This document shows, one piece after another, positions 36,644-44,870 of a DNA stretch of 64,000 bases. The stretch spans positions 173,324 to 237,323 of the forward strand of contig NZ_WTUX01000011.1 of assembly GCF_009882975.1 (NCBI RefSeq), written 5' to 3'. The number at the start of each line of letters is the position of its first letter. Position 1 is the stretch's first letter. Origin of the DNA: Maritimibacter harenae. GTDB taxonomy: Bacteria > Pseudomonadota > Alphaproteobacteria > Rhodobacterales > Rhodobacteraceae. A program made the translations under genes and the position numbers. The notes beneath the pieces are model-generated. The model searched no databases, had not been told where the DNA came from, and worked only from the letters and a program-made list of their open reading frames with translations.

Positions 36644-37555
36644 ATGACCGACATTCCCGAGGACATCGACGGGGTCGAGCGGCTGCTCGCATCGCAGGAT
36701 TACGTGGTGGGCCGGGCGCTCGCCACGGTGAGCTTCCTGGCGCTCAAGCTGGGCCGGCCGCTCTTTCTCGAAGGCGAGGCGGGCGTGGGCAAGACCGAGC
36801 TCGCCAAGGCGCTCGCCGCCGCGCTGGGCCGCCGGCTCATCCGACTGCAATGCTACGAGGGGCTGGATGCGGCCTCCGCCGTCTACGAATGGAACTTTCC
36901 CGCCCAGATGGTCGCGATCCGCACCGCCGAGGTCACCGAGGGCACCGACCGGGAGGCGCTGACGGACGAGCTTTTCTCGGACCGCTACCTGATCCGCCGC
37001 CCGCTGCTCGAGGCGATGTCGCCCCAGGCCGGCGGCGCGCCGGTGCTCCTGATCGACGAACTCGACCGCACCGACGAACCCTTCGAGGCGTTCCTGCTCG
37101 AGGCACTGAGCGACTTCCAGGTGACGATCCCCGAACTCGGCACCATCCGCGCGCCGGAGCCCCCGATCGTGATCCTCACCTCGAACCGCACGCGGGAGGT
37201 GCACGACGCGCTCAAGCGCCGCTGCCTCTACCATTGGGTCGACTACCCGTCCTTCGACCGGGAGATGGAAATCCTCTCGGCCCGCGCCCCCGAAGCCTCG
37301 GAAAAGCTCAGCCGCGAGATCATCGCCTTCGTGCAGCGGCTGCGCACCGAGGACCTGTTCAAGAAACCCGGGGTGGCCGAGACGATCGACTGGGCCAAGT
37401 GCCTGCTCGCCCTCGACGTGATCGACCTCTCGCCGGAGGTGATCGCCGACACGCTGGGCGCGATCCTGAAATACCAGGACGACATCCAGCGCCTCGCGGG
37501 CTCCGGGGCCGCGCGCCTCCTCGAGGAAAGCCGCCAGGCGCTCGAAACCGCATGA
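36644..37555 (+). CDS. MoxR-type AAA ATPase
   Basis: A 303-residue AAA+ ATPase with Walker A GEAGVGKT (residues 44-51), Walker B VLLIDELDRTD, sensor-type LTSNRTREVHDALKRRCLYHW and a C-terminal helical lid (ILKYQDDIQRL). It looks like the CoxD/MoxR branch that works with a VWA protein to insert metals or assemble enzymes. GGAGGAGGG precedes MTDIPED; an upstream MPRL start is less likely. The partner VWA gene follows after 93 bases, with repeat copy D in the gap. No CO dehydrogenase or other client gene is near, so the client is unknown. Confidence 0.9.
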   Translation: MTDIPEDIDGVERLLASQDYVVGRALATVSFLALKLGRPLFLEGEAGVGKTELAKALAAALGRRLIRLQCYEGLDAASAVYEWNFPAQMVAIRTAEVTEGTDREALTDELFSDRYLIRRPLLEAMSPQAGGAPVLLIDELDRTDEPFEAFLLEALSDFQVTIPELGTIRAPEPPIVILTSNRTREVHDALKRRCLYHWVDYPSFDREMEILSARAPEASEKLSREIIAFVQRLRTEDLFKKPGVAETIDWAKCLLALDVIDLSPEVIADTLGAILKYQDDIQRLAGSGAARLLEESRQALETA

Positions 37556-37609
37556 CCCCTTCATCGTTCCTCAAATACTTCGGGGAGCGCGAGGGGCAGA
37601 GCCCCTCGC
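37556..37609 (-). repeat. dispersed hairpin/GTATTT element, copy D (reverse orientation)
   Basis: It begins right after the moxR stop: CCCCTTCATCGTTCCTCAAATACTTCGGGG then a perfect 9-bp hairpin (GCGAGGGGC, loop AGA, 37589-37609). The reverse complement matches the GTATTT/GAAG pattern of the other copies. It lies between two genes that should be co-expressed, so it may lower rather than stop expression of the second. Confidence 0.7.
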
Positions 37610-37648
37610 ACGGGTCGGACAGCGCGCCAGCGCCGTTCGAGGGCTGAG

Positions 37649-38905
37649 ATGGAGGGCCTTCCGGATCTCGACCTGCCCGACGACCCGAAGCTGGTCGCGA
37701 ACCTCACCCATTTCGCCCGCGCGCTGCGCAAGGCCGGGCTGAAGGCGGGGCCGGGCACCGTGATCGAGGCCGCGCGCGCCGTGGCGGCGACGGGTTTCAC
37801 CTCGAAGACCGATTTCTACTGGACGCTGCATGCCGTCTTCGTCACCCGCCCCGAGGAGCGGCGGGTCTTCCACCAGGTCTTTCGCCTCTACTGGCGCGAT
37901 CCGCGTTATCTCGAGCACATGATGTCCATGATGCTCCCGGCGGTGCGCGGGGTGCAGGAAGAACGCGCGGCGGCCGCGGCCGAGAAGCGCGCGGCCGAGG
38001 CGCTTCTCGACGGGATCGAGCCGGAGTTGCCCGAGGGCGGCGACGGCGAGGACGAACGTGACACCGAGATCGAGGTCGACGCGTCCCTCACGATGTCGGG
38101 CGAGGAGCGCCTGCGCACGCTCGACTTCGAGCAGATGTCGACGGCCGAGGTGGCCGAAGCCAAGCGCATGATCGCGCGCCTCGAATTGCCCGTGCGCCCG
38201 CTCCGGTCCCGCCGCACCCGCAGCGCGCGCCACGGCGCCATGCCGGACTGGCGGCGCACTATGCGCGACGCGATGCGCCAGGGTGGCGAGATCCGCGACC
38301 TCGCCACGCGCGAGCGCCGCCTGCGCTGGCCCAACCTCGTGGTGCTCTGCGATATCTCGGGGTCCATGTCCTCCTACAGCCGGATGGTGCTGCATTTCCT
38401 TCATTCCGTGGCCAACCAGAAGGGCGCGGGCTGGGCGAAGGTGCATGGTTTCACCTTTGGCACGCGGCTGACCAACATCACGCGCCACCTCGCCACGCGC
38501 GACGTGGACGCGGCGCTCGCCGCCGCCGGGGCCGAGGCGCAGGATTGGGAGGGCGGCACACGGATCGGCGAATGCCTCCACGCCTTCAATCGCGACTGGT
38601 CGCGCCGGGTGATGGGGCAGGGGGCGGTGGTCCTGATCATCACCGACGGGCTCGACCGGGACGACCCCGACCGGCTCGCGCGCGAGATGGAGCGGCTGCA
38701 CCTCTCTGCGCGTCGGGTGATCTGGCTCAACCCGCTCCTGCGCTGGGAAGGCTTCGCGCCCAAGGCCGCGGGCATCCGCGCCATGTTGCCCCATGTCGAC
38801 AGTTTCCGGGCGGGCCATAACATCGCCTCGCTCGCGGCCCTCGCGCAGGCGTTGTCCAGGCCCGACGACGCGGGCGACAAGGCACGGCTGATGGCGCTCC
38901 TGTGA
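37649..38905 (+). CDS. VWA domain protein, CoxE-like
   Basis: A 418-residue protein. The C-terminal half is a von Willebrand A domain with MIDAS motif DISGSMSSYSRM (Asp235), then TFGTRLT and IITDGLDRDDPDRL. The N-terminal half is helical and charged, with an acidic stretch near residues 130-150 (EGGDGEDERDTEIEVD). CoxE-type proteins bind metal through the MIDAS and act with a MoxR ATPase in maturing metalloenzymes. It is the partner of the preceding ATPase. A Gfo/Idh gene converges on its end with an 11-base gap. Confidence 0.9.
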   Translation: MEGLPDLDLPDDPKLVANLTHFARALRKAGLKAGPGTVIEAARAVAATGFTSKTDFYWTLHAVFVTRPEERRVFHQVFRLYWRDPRYLEHMMSMMLPAVRGVQEERAAAAAEKRAAEALLDGIEPELPEGGDGEDERDTEIEVDASLTMSGEERLRTLDFEQMSTAEVAEAKRMIARLELPVRPLRSRRTRSARHGAMPDWRRTMRDAMRQGGEIRDLATRERRLRWPNLVVLCDISGSMSSYSRMVLHFLHSVANQKGAGWAKVHGFTFGTRLTNITRHLATRDVDAALAAAGAEAQDWEGGTRIGECLHAFNRDWSRRVMGQGAVVLIITDGLDRDDPDRLAREMERLHLSARRVIWLNPLLRWEGFAPKAAGIRAMLPHVDSFRAGHNIASLAALAQALSRPDDAGDKARLMALL

Positions 38906-38915
38906 GCGCAGCGCG

Positions 38916-40073
38916 TTAGAGGGCCACCCAGGCCGCATCGCCTCGGGAGGAGCGCACGCAGGCCTCCACGAACGCGACGCCCTCGACCCCGTCCGCGACG
39001 GTCGGGAAGGTGACGCCCTCGGGCCACGGTGCGCCCGTGCGGGCGGCCCGGATCGCCTGTGCAGCTTCGCCGTAGATGTTCGCGAAGGCTTCGAGAAAGC
39101 CCTCGGGATGGCCCGGCGGAATGCGTGTGAGGCGGCGCGAGCCCTCCGTGGTGGCACGCGAGGCACGGGTGACGAACTGGCGCGTGCCCCCCAAGGGCGT
39201 GACGCGCAGCACGTTCGGCTCTTCCTGCCGCCACTCGATCCCGGCTTTCGTGCCGTAGACCCGCAGCGACAGCGCGTTCTCCTCGCCCGCCGCGACCTGG
39301 CTGCACCACAGCATGCCGCGCGCGCCGCCATCGAAGCGCATCATCACGTGGGCATTGTCGTCGAGCGTCCGCCCCGGCACGAAGGCCTGCAGGTCCGCCG
39401 CGAGCGCCGTAGGCGAGAGCCCGGTGACGAAGCGCATCAGTTGCCAGGCATGGGTGCCGATGTCGCCCGTGGCCCCGCCCGCGCCGGAGCGCGCCGGATC
39501 GGTGCGCCAGGCGGCCTGCTTGTTGCCGTCGCCGGGGTCCTCGGCCAGCCAGTCCTGCGCGTATTGCACCTGCACCACGCGGATGTCGCCCAGGTCGCCG
39601 CGCGCGACGCGGGCCTGCGCCTCGCGCACCATCGGGTAGCCGGAATAATTGTGGGTGAGGATGAACAGCGCTTCGGAGGCCTCCGCCGCCGCCTTCAACG
39701 CCTGCGCATCCGCCAGCGTGCCCGTCAGTGGCTTGTCGCAGATCACGTGGATGCCTTGCGCGAGGAAGGCGCGGGCCACCGGCAGGTGCATGTGGTTGGG
39801 CACCACGACCGCGACGGCCTCGATCCCGTCGGTGCGTGCCGCCTCGCGCGCGGCCATCTCGGCGTAGTCGGCATAGGTCCGGTCGGGCGCGATCCCCACC
39901 TCGGCGGCCGAGGCGCGGGCCTTCTCCTCGGTCGAGGAAAGCGCGCCCGCGACGAGTTCGAAATGACCATCGAGCCGCGCGGCCACGCGGTGCACCCCGC
40001 CGATCATGGCGCCCTGGCCGCCGCCGATCATGCCCAGCCGGATCGGCCCTGTCCTGCTTGCGAATCTGTTCAT
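38916..40073 (-). CDS. Gfo/Idh/MocA family oxidoreductase
   Basis: A 385-residue NAD(P)-dependent sugar or inositol dehydrogenase-like protein. The Rossmann loop is LGMIGGGQGAMIGGVH (about residues 13-28), the VCDKPLTG-type motif is in HVICDKPLTGTLAD, and the C-terminal substrate domain includes GGATGDIGTHAWQL with a candidate catalytic His. The substrate cannot be named. The start at MNRFASRTG removes a 28-codon Arg/Pro-rich frame upstream. It is single on this strand, divergent from the DUF393 gene, with about 100 bases between. Sugar transporters are not near. Confidence 0.9.
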   Translation of the reverse strand: MNRFASRTGPIRLGMIGGGQGAMIGGVHRVAARLDGHFELVAGALSSTEEKARASAAEVGIAPDRTYADYAEMAAREAARTDGIEAVAVVVPNHMHLPVARAFLAQGIHVICDKPLTGTLADAQALKAAAEASEALFILTHNYSGYPMVREAQARVARGDLGDIRVVQVQYAQDWLAEDPGDGNKQAAWRTDPARSGAGGATGDIGTHAWQLMRFVTGLSPTALAADLQAFVPGRTLDDNAHVMMRFDGGARGMLWCSQVAAGEENALSLRVYGTKAGIEWRQEEPNVLRVTPLGGTRQFVTRASRATTEGSRRLTRIPPGHPEGFLEAFANIYGEAAQAIRAARTGAPWPEGVTFPTVADGVEGVAFVEACVRSSRGDAAWVAL

Positions 40074-40177
40074 GTCGGCCCCAGCATACTGCTCCGGGCC
40101 GCGGCGTCTGCCCCCGGGGCGCCCGAGGGGGAGCGGTTCGGCCCGTGCCAGATCCACGCGAAGCCCGGATGCGTATG

Positions 40178-40675
40178 ATGACCATCATGACGCATGCGAA
40201 ACCCCAAACTGCTGTCGCCCCCTCCGCGCGCACCGGCGACGCGCGGCACGATGCGGGCGCGGCGGAGACGACCATCTACTTCGACGGATCCTGCGCGCTG
40301 TGTTCGTGGGAGATCGGCCAGTACGAGAAGGCCGCGTCCGGGACCGACGTGGCGTTCGTCGACGTATCCGACCCGGATGTGGCCTTGGCCGGGGACGTGT
40401 CGCGCGAGGCGGCAATGAAACGGTTCCACGTGCGCACCGGGGACGGCACGCTGCGCGCCGGCGCGGCCGGGTTCGTCGCGGTATGGGAGGCGCTGCCGAG
40501 CTGGCGCTGGGCGGCCCACCTCGCGCGCCTTCCGGGCGTCATGCCGGTTCTCGAGCTGGCCTACCGCGCCTTCCTGCCCGTCAGGCCGCTCCTGTCGCGT
40601 CTCGCGCGCCTGCTGGGGGCCAAGCCCATGAACAGCGAGGCAGGCCACGGGGGCAGGGCACCGCATGACGGATGA
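40178..40675 (+). CDS. DUF393 (thiol-disulfide oxidoreductase DCC-like) protein
   Basis: A 165-residue protein with the DCC-family opening TTIYFDGSCALCSWEIGQYE, where the Asp-Gly-Ser-Cys then Cys pair sits in a thioredoxin-like fold. The rest ends in a hydrophobic-basic segment (FLPVRPLLSRLARLLG). DUF393 proteins are suspected thiol-disulfide oxidoreductases. The start is uncertain: ATGs at 40169, 40175, 40178 and 40187 share the frame and none has a strong ribosome site. Its last 11 bases overlap the UbiB-like kinase gene, so they are co-expressed. Confidence 0.8.
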   Translation: MTIMTHAKPQTAVAPSARTGDARHDAGAAETTIYFDGSCALCSWEIGQYEKAASGTDVAFVDVSDPDVALAGDVSREAAMKRFHVRTGDGTLRAGAAGFVAVWEALPSWRWAAHLARLPGVMPVLELAYRAFLPVRPLLSRLARLLGAKPMNSEAGHGGRAPHDG

Positions 40676-41987
40676 TCCGCCCCCGGTCCGCCCGCTCGCC
40701 GTCCCGGCGCGCCGCCTGAGCCGCGCGCGCCGGATCGGCGGCCTTGCGGGTGGCCTGCTCGGCAACATCGCGTGGAACGGCGCGGCCGAGCTGTCGCGCG
40801 GGCGGCGGCCGCGTTTCAACGACCTCCTGATGACCCCGGGCAACATGCGCCGCGTCGCGGATGAACTGGCCCACATGCGGGGCGCTGCGATGAAGCTGGG
40901 TCAGCTGATTTCGATGGACGCGGGCGACGTGATGCCGAAGGAGCTGGCCGATGTCTTCGCGCGCTTGCGCGCGGACGCGCATTTCATGCCGCCGGCGCAG
41001 CTGAAGAAGGTGCTCGACGCGAACTGGCCGAAGGGGTGGATCCAGCAGTTCGAGCCGTTCGATACCCGCCCCATCGCGGCCGCCTCGATCGGCCAGGTGC
41101 ACAGGGTGCGCACCCGTGAAGGGCGCGATCTTGCGGTGAAGGTCCAGTACCCGGGCGTCGCCGACAGCATCGAGAGCGACGTGGCCAACCTGGGCCTTCT
41201 CGTCCGGGCCTCGGGGCTTCTGCCCAAGTCGTTCGATCTGGCCCCCTATCTCGAGGAAGCGCGCGCCCAATTGCGCGATGAGACGGACTACGACCGGGAG
41301 GCGCGGGCGCTCGTCCGGTTCGCGCAGCTATTGGACGGGGAGAGCGCCTTCGCCGTGCCGGAGCTGGCGGCGGAATGGTCCGGCCCCTCGATCCTCGCGA
41401 TGAGCTTCATGGACTCGGTGCCGGTCGAAGACGCGCAGACGGCCCCGCAGGAGGAACGCGACCGCATCGCGCGCCGGCTCGTGTCCCTGACGCTGCGCGA
41501 GCTTTTCGAGTTCGGCGTGATGCAGACGGATCCGAACTACGCCAACTACCGCTACCAGCCAGAGACAGGGCGGATCGTCCTGCTCGACTTCGGGGCCACG
41601 ATGGACATCGCCCCGGAGATCACGGCACTCTACCGTCGGCTCCTGCGCGCCGGGTTGCGCGATGACAGCGACGCGCTCGAAGCGGCCGCATCGGGGCTTG
41701 GTCTTCTCTCGCCAGACATGGCCGAGCGGCACCGCGCGAAGCTCTTGTCGATGATCGAAGAGGTCATGCGGTCCGTGCGCGAGACCGACATGTACGAATG
41801 TGCCGACCCGTCCCTGCCGCAGCGTCTTCAGGCCGAGGGCATGGCGCTTGCCGAAGACGGGCTCGCCCCGCCGCAGGTCCCGATGCAGGTGCTGTTCATC
41901 CAGCGCAAACTGGGCGGCATCTACAGCCTGGCCGCCCGCCTGCGCGCGCGTGTCCCGATCCGCAGCCTGCTGGAAGCGTGGGTCTAG
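40665..41987 (+). CDS. AarF/UbiB (ABC1) family kinase-like protein
   Basis: A 440-residue ABC1 atypical kinase. The KxGQ motif is in GAAMKLGQLISMDAG (about residue 76), the ATP-site AAASIGQVHRV holds the Ala-rich loop, LAVKVQYPGV has the VKVQ lysine, and the metal-binding DFG-type residues are in VLLDFGATMD. UbiB-type proteins support ubiquinone synthesis or lipid handling at the inner membrane. The typical C-terminal membrane helices are weak here. The first 40 residues are basic. It is coupled to the DUF393 gene and followed by tRNA-Gly. Whether it is the ubiquinone UbiB or an accessory paralogue is unclear; other ubi genes are absent. Confidence 0.88.
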   Translation: MTDDPPPVRPLAVPARRLSRARRIGGLAGGLLGNIAWNGAAELSRGRRPRFNDLLMTPGNMRRVADELAHMRGAAMKLGQLISMDAGDVMPKELADVFARLRADAHFMPPAQLKKVLDANWPKGWIQQFEPFDTRPIAAASIGQVHRVRTREGRDLAVKVQYPGVADSIESDVANLGLLVRASGLLPKSFDLAPYLEEARAQLRDETDYDREARALVRFAQLLDGESAFAVPELAAEWSGPSILAMSFMDSVPVEDAQTAPQEERDRIARRLVSLTLRELFEFGVMQTDPNYANYRYQPETGRIVLLDFGATMDIAPEITALYRRLLRAGLRDDSDALEAAASGLGLLSPDMAERHRAKLLSMIEEVMRSVRETDMYECADPSLPQRLQAEGMALAEDGLAPPQVPMQVLFIQRKLGGIYSLAARLRARVPIRSLLEAWV

Positions 41988-42078
41988 GCCGCCGGCCGGT
42001 CAGCCGCCCGAGCCGCATATCCCATGCGTCGCAAACGCGAGGCCGCGGCCTGTGCCTTGGTGTCTGGAAGTGCGGAAC

Positions 42079-42152
42079 TGGAGCGGGTGAAGGGAATCGA
42101 ACCCTCGTCGTCAGCTTGGGAAGCTGCTGCTCTACCATTGAGCTACACCCGC
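42079..42152 (-). tRNA. tRNA-Gly (CCC anticodon)
   Basis: A full cloverleaf reads on the minus strand: acceptor GCGGGTG/CACCCGC, D-arm GCTC/GAGC, anticodon loop TTCCCAA with anticodon CCC, T-arm GAGGG/CCCTT with TTCGATT, and an encoded CCA. The base pair 27-43 in the anticodon stem is a G-A mismatch; the rest pairs well. Confidence 0.93.
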
Positions 42153-42206
42153 AACGGAGTGTCAGATACGACCCGCGCCGCGTCGCGTCAAGTGCGTTCG
42201 CGGGGG

Positions 42207-44225
42207 TCAGCCGCGCCGGCGTCGGCGGCGGCCGCCCTCGGGGGTGCCCGCGTTGAATTCCACGTCCGGGAGCGGCACGACGGCGCGCAGGAGAGGGAAG
42301 GGGTCGGCGGCGTTGGGCATGGCCGTGGCGGCGACGAAATGCTCCTGGAAGCGCGGCTCGACGGCGGTTTCGATCTTCTCGATGCCGCGCACCAGCCCCT
42401 CGACCTCGCGCCGGGCCTCGCGGTTCAAGAGCGCGATGCGCGCGCCGGTGCCGGCCGCGTTGCCAGCGCTCGTCACCTTCTCCAGCGGGCAGTCGGGGAT
42501 CATGCCCAGCACCATCGCGTGCTTGGGCGAGATATGCGCGCCGAAGGCGCCCGCAAGCACCACGCGGTCCACCGTGTCGACCCCGCGCTTGTCCATGAGG
42601 AGCCGTGCGCCGGCGTAGAGCGCGGCCTTGGCCATCTGGATCGCGCGCACGTCGCCGTTGGTGACGGTGATCTTGCGGCCGTCCGGATCCTCCCACAGCA
42701 GGTAGGAATGTGTACGCCCCTCGGGGATGCACCGCGGCGTGCCCACCGCCTCCGCCGAGCCGATCAGACCGCCCGCGTCGACGATACCCGCCATGCGCAT
42801 CTCGGCGACGACCTCGATGATGCCGGAGCCGCAGATACCGGTGATGCCGGTCTGCGCGACGGCCTCGGTGAAGCCCTCCTCGGTCGACCAGAGGTCGCAG
42901 CCGATGACCTTGAAGCGGGGCTCCTTGGTTTCCGGGTCGATCTCCACGCGTTCGATCGCCCCGGGGGCCGCGCGCTGGCCGGAGGAGATCTGCGCCCCTT
43001 CGAAGGCGGGGCCGGTGGGCGAGGAGCAGGCCATCACGCCCTGCGTGTCGCCCAGCAGGATCTCCGCGTTGGTGCCCACGTCCACGACGAGCACGAGGTC
43101 GTCGGAGCGGTGCGGGGCCTCTGACAGGGCGACGGCGGCGGCATCCGCGCCCACGTGCCCGGCGATGAGCGGCAGAACATAGGCGCGCGCGCCGGGGGCG
43201 ACGGAGAGGGCGAGCTCGCGCGCCATCATCCGCTGCGCCGAGCCCACGGCCAACGCGAAGGGCGCCTGGCCCAGCTCGTAGGGGTCGAGACCCAGGAAGA
43301 GGTGATGCATCACCGGGTTCATGACGAAGCTGAGGTCGAGCAGGCTGTCGCCGTCGATCCCGGCCTCGGCCACGAGTTCGCCGATCAAGCGGTCCACGCC
43401 TTCGCGCACGACGCGGGTCATCTCGTCCGCGCCGCCCTCGTTCATCATGGCATAGGACACGCGGCTCATCAGGTCCTCGCCGAAGCGGATTTGCGGGTTC
43501 ATGAGGCCGGAGGAAGCGAGCACCTCGCCGGTGACGAGGTTCACGAGGTGGCCGGCGATGGTGGTGGAGCCCAGATCGACGGCCACGCCGTAGAGCGGAC
43601 CCTCGAAGAAGTCGGGCCAGAGCGCGACGATGGTGGGCGTGTCATCGTCATGGATCGCGGCCGTCACCGCCCAGTTCCCCTTGCGCAGAACCTTCTGCAG
43701 GCCGGGCAGGAGGTGGCGGTCGATCTCCAGCGTCTCGAGGTCGAGCTGCGCCTTGAGCGCGCCCAGCAGGCGGTCGAGATCGCTCGACGGGTGGTGCATG
43801 TCGGGCTCGGCCACTTCGACATAGGCGAGGCTCAGGGTGGGGGAGAGGACGATGTCGCGGACCTCCGCGCGTTTGCGCACCACCTGCTTGTGAACCTGGC
43901 TTTCGGCCGGCACGTCGATGACCACGTCCTTTAGAATCTGCGCCTGGCAGCCCAGCCGCCGGCCCTCCTTCAGCCCGCGAATCCGGTCGTAGCGCGCCTC
44001 GACCTCGTTCCAGGCTGACAGCGCGTCGGGGGCGACGGTGACGCCGTGCTTGGAGAATTGGCCGTAGCCCGGCGCCACCTGGCACTTGGAGCATTTCCCG
44101 CGCCCGCCGCAGACCGAGTCGAGGTCCACGCCCAACTGACGGGCGGCATCGAGCACCGGCGTTCCGGCCGGTACGCGGCCGCGCTTGCCCGACGGGGTGA
44201 AGATGACGAGGGGATCTTGTGCCAT
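42207..44225 (-). CDS. ASKHA-domain protein with 2Fe-2S ferredoxin domain (RamA/RACo-like)
   Basis: A 672-residue protein. Residues 1-100 are a plant-type ferredoxin with CGGRGKCSKC and a later Cys (RRLGCQAQ), for a [2Fe-2S] cluster. The middle and C-terminal parts are ASKHA/DUF4445: YGVAVDLGSTTIAGHL (phosphate-1 loop), VVDVGTNAEILLG (phosphate-2) and VVLAGAFGAHI (adenosine). Proteins like this reduce Co(II) corrinoid to Co(I) with ATP, reactivating methyltransferases for methylamines or glycine betaine. The partner corrinoid protein and methyltransferase are not in the window. The tail ends in a run of six arginines (GGRRRRRRG). Confidence 0.92.
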   Translation of the reverse strand: MAQDPLVIFTPSGKRGRVPAGTPVLDAARQLGVDLDSVCGGRGKCSKCQVAPGYGQFSKHGVTVAPDALSAWNEVEARYDRIRGLKEGRRLGCQAQILKDVVIDVPAESQVHKQVVRKRAEVRDIVLSPTLSLAYVEVAEPDMHHPSSDLDRLLGALKAQLDLETLEIDRHLLPGLQKVLRKGNWAVTAAIHDDDTPTIVALWPDFFEGPLYGVAVDLGSTTIAGHLVNLVTGEVLASSGLMNPQIRFGEDLMSRVSYAMMNEGGADEMTRVVREGVDRLIGELVAEAGIDGDSLLDLSFVMNPVMHHLFLGLDPYELGQAPFALAVGSAQRMMARELALSVAPGARAYVLPLIAGHVGADAAAVALSEAPHRSDDLVLVVDVGTNAEILLGDTQGVMACSSPTGPAFEGAQISSGQRAAPGAIERVEIDPETKEPRFKVIGCDLWSTEEGFTEAVAQTGITGICGSGIIEVVAEMRMAGIVDAGGLIGSAEAVGTPRCIPEGRTHSYLLWEDPDGRKITVTNGDVRAIQMAKAALYAGARLLMDKRGVDTVDRVVLAGAFGAHISPKHAMVLGMIPDCPLEKVTSAGNAAGTGARIALLNREARREVEGLVRGIEKIETAVEPRFQEHFVAATAMPNAADPFPLLRAVVPLPDVEFNAGTPEGGRRRRRRG

Positions 44226-44435
44226 GACGCGCTCCTGTTGTCCCCGTGTTTGTACCCGTGGGCGGCGCCACTACAAGACGGGTAGCGACCTGTCGCGTCG
44301 TGGATGCGGCATCGCGCGTCTGGCCGGGCAGGCTGGTCGGCGCCAATGGTTTGCGGCCCACGCGTGCCCGCAGAGGCCGGTCGCCCCACGCGCCGGCTTG
44401 AAGTGGAGGTTCAGCTTCGGCCTGCAAGCCATTGT

Positions 44436-44453
44436 CCGGAAACGCATTTCCGG
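44436..44453 (-). terminator. hairpin after the Fe-S carrier gene
   Basis: CCGGAAA and TTTCCGG form a perfect 7-bp stem with a four-base loop, starting 9 bases after the stop. No long T run follows, so it is a possible terminator or RNA-stabilising hairpin. Confidence 0.5.
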
Positions 44454-44462
44454 GCGCGCGAG

Positions 44463-44792
44463 TCACATCGCGAAGGACGTGCCGCAGCCGCAGGAGCTGG
44501 TCGCGTTCGGATTGTCGATCACGAAGCGCGCGCCGATCAGTTCCTCGGTGAAGTCGATCACGGCGCCGGTCAGGAACGGCAGCGACACCTCGTCGATCAC
44601 GACGCGTTCGCCGGAACCCTCGAGCACGAGGTCGCCGTCGCCGGGTTCATCCAGCGCGATGTCGTATTGGAAGCCCGAGCAGCCGCCGCCCTCGACGGCG
44701 ACGCGCAGAGCTTTGCCGTCTTTGCCAGCGCCGATTTCGCCCAGCCGGGCGAAGGCGCGGTCGGTCACTTTCGGTGGCAGGTTGAGGTCCAT
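44463..44792 (-). CDS. A-type iron-sulfur carrier (ErpA/IscA family)
   Basis: A 109-residue HesB-type protein. The three conserved cysteines are at GGGCSGFQY (Cys38) and SSCGCGTSF near the C-terminus, which hold or pass an Fe-S cluster to target proteins. The length and C-terminal CGCGxSF match ErpA/IscA. A divergent dgt gene starts about 80 bases away. Its position next to the ferredoxin-ASKHA gene may be chance. Whether it is ErpA or IscA cannot be decided without homology search. Confidence 0.93.
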   Translation of the reverse strand: MDLNLPPKVTDRAFARLGEIGAGKDGKALRVAVEGGGCSGFQYDIALDEPGDGDLVLEGSGERVVIDEVSLPFLTGAVIDFTEELIGARFVIDNPNATSSCGCGTSFAM

Positions 44793-44870
44793 GGGTCACC
44801 CGATGTTTCAAGTCCTTGAGAACTGGAATATATGGGCGACGGGACAGGGCAGCAAGAGACCGAGGACGGC

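Noticed and set aside
42024..43124. 366-codon plus-strand ORF across the tRNA-Gly gene
   Set aside because: Runs through a tRNA and antisense to the ASKHA gene; not a gene.
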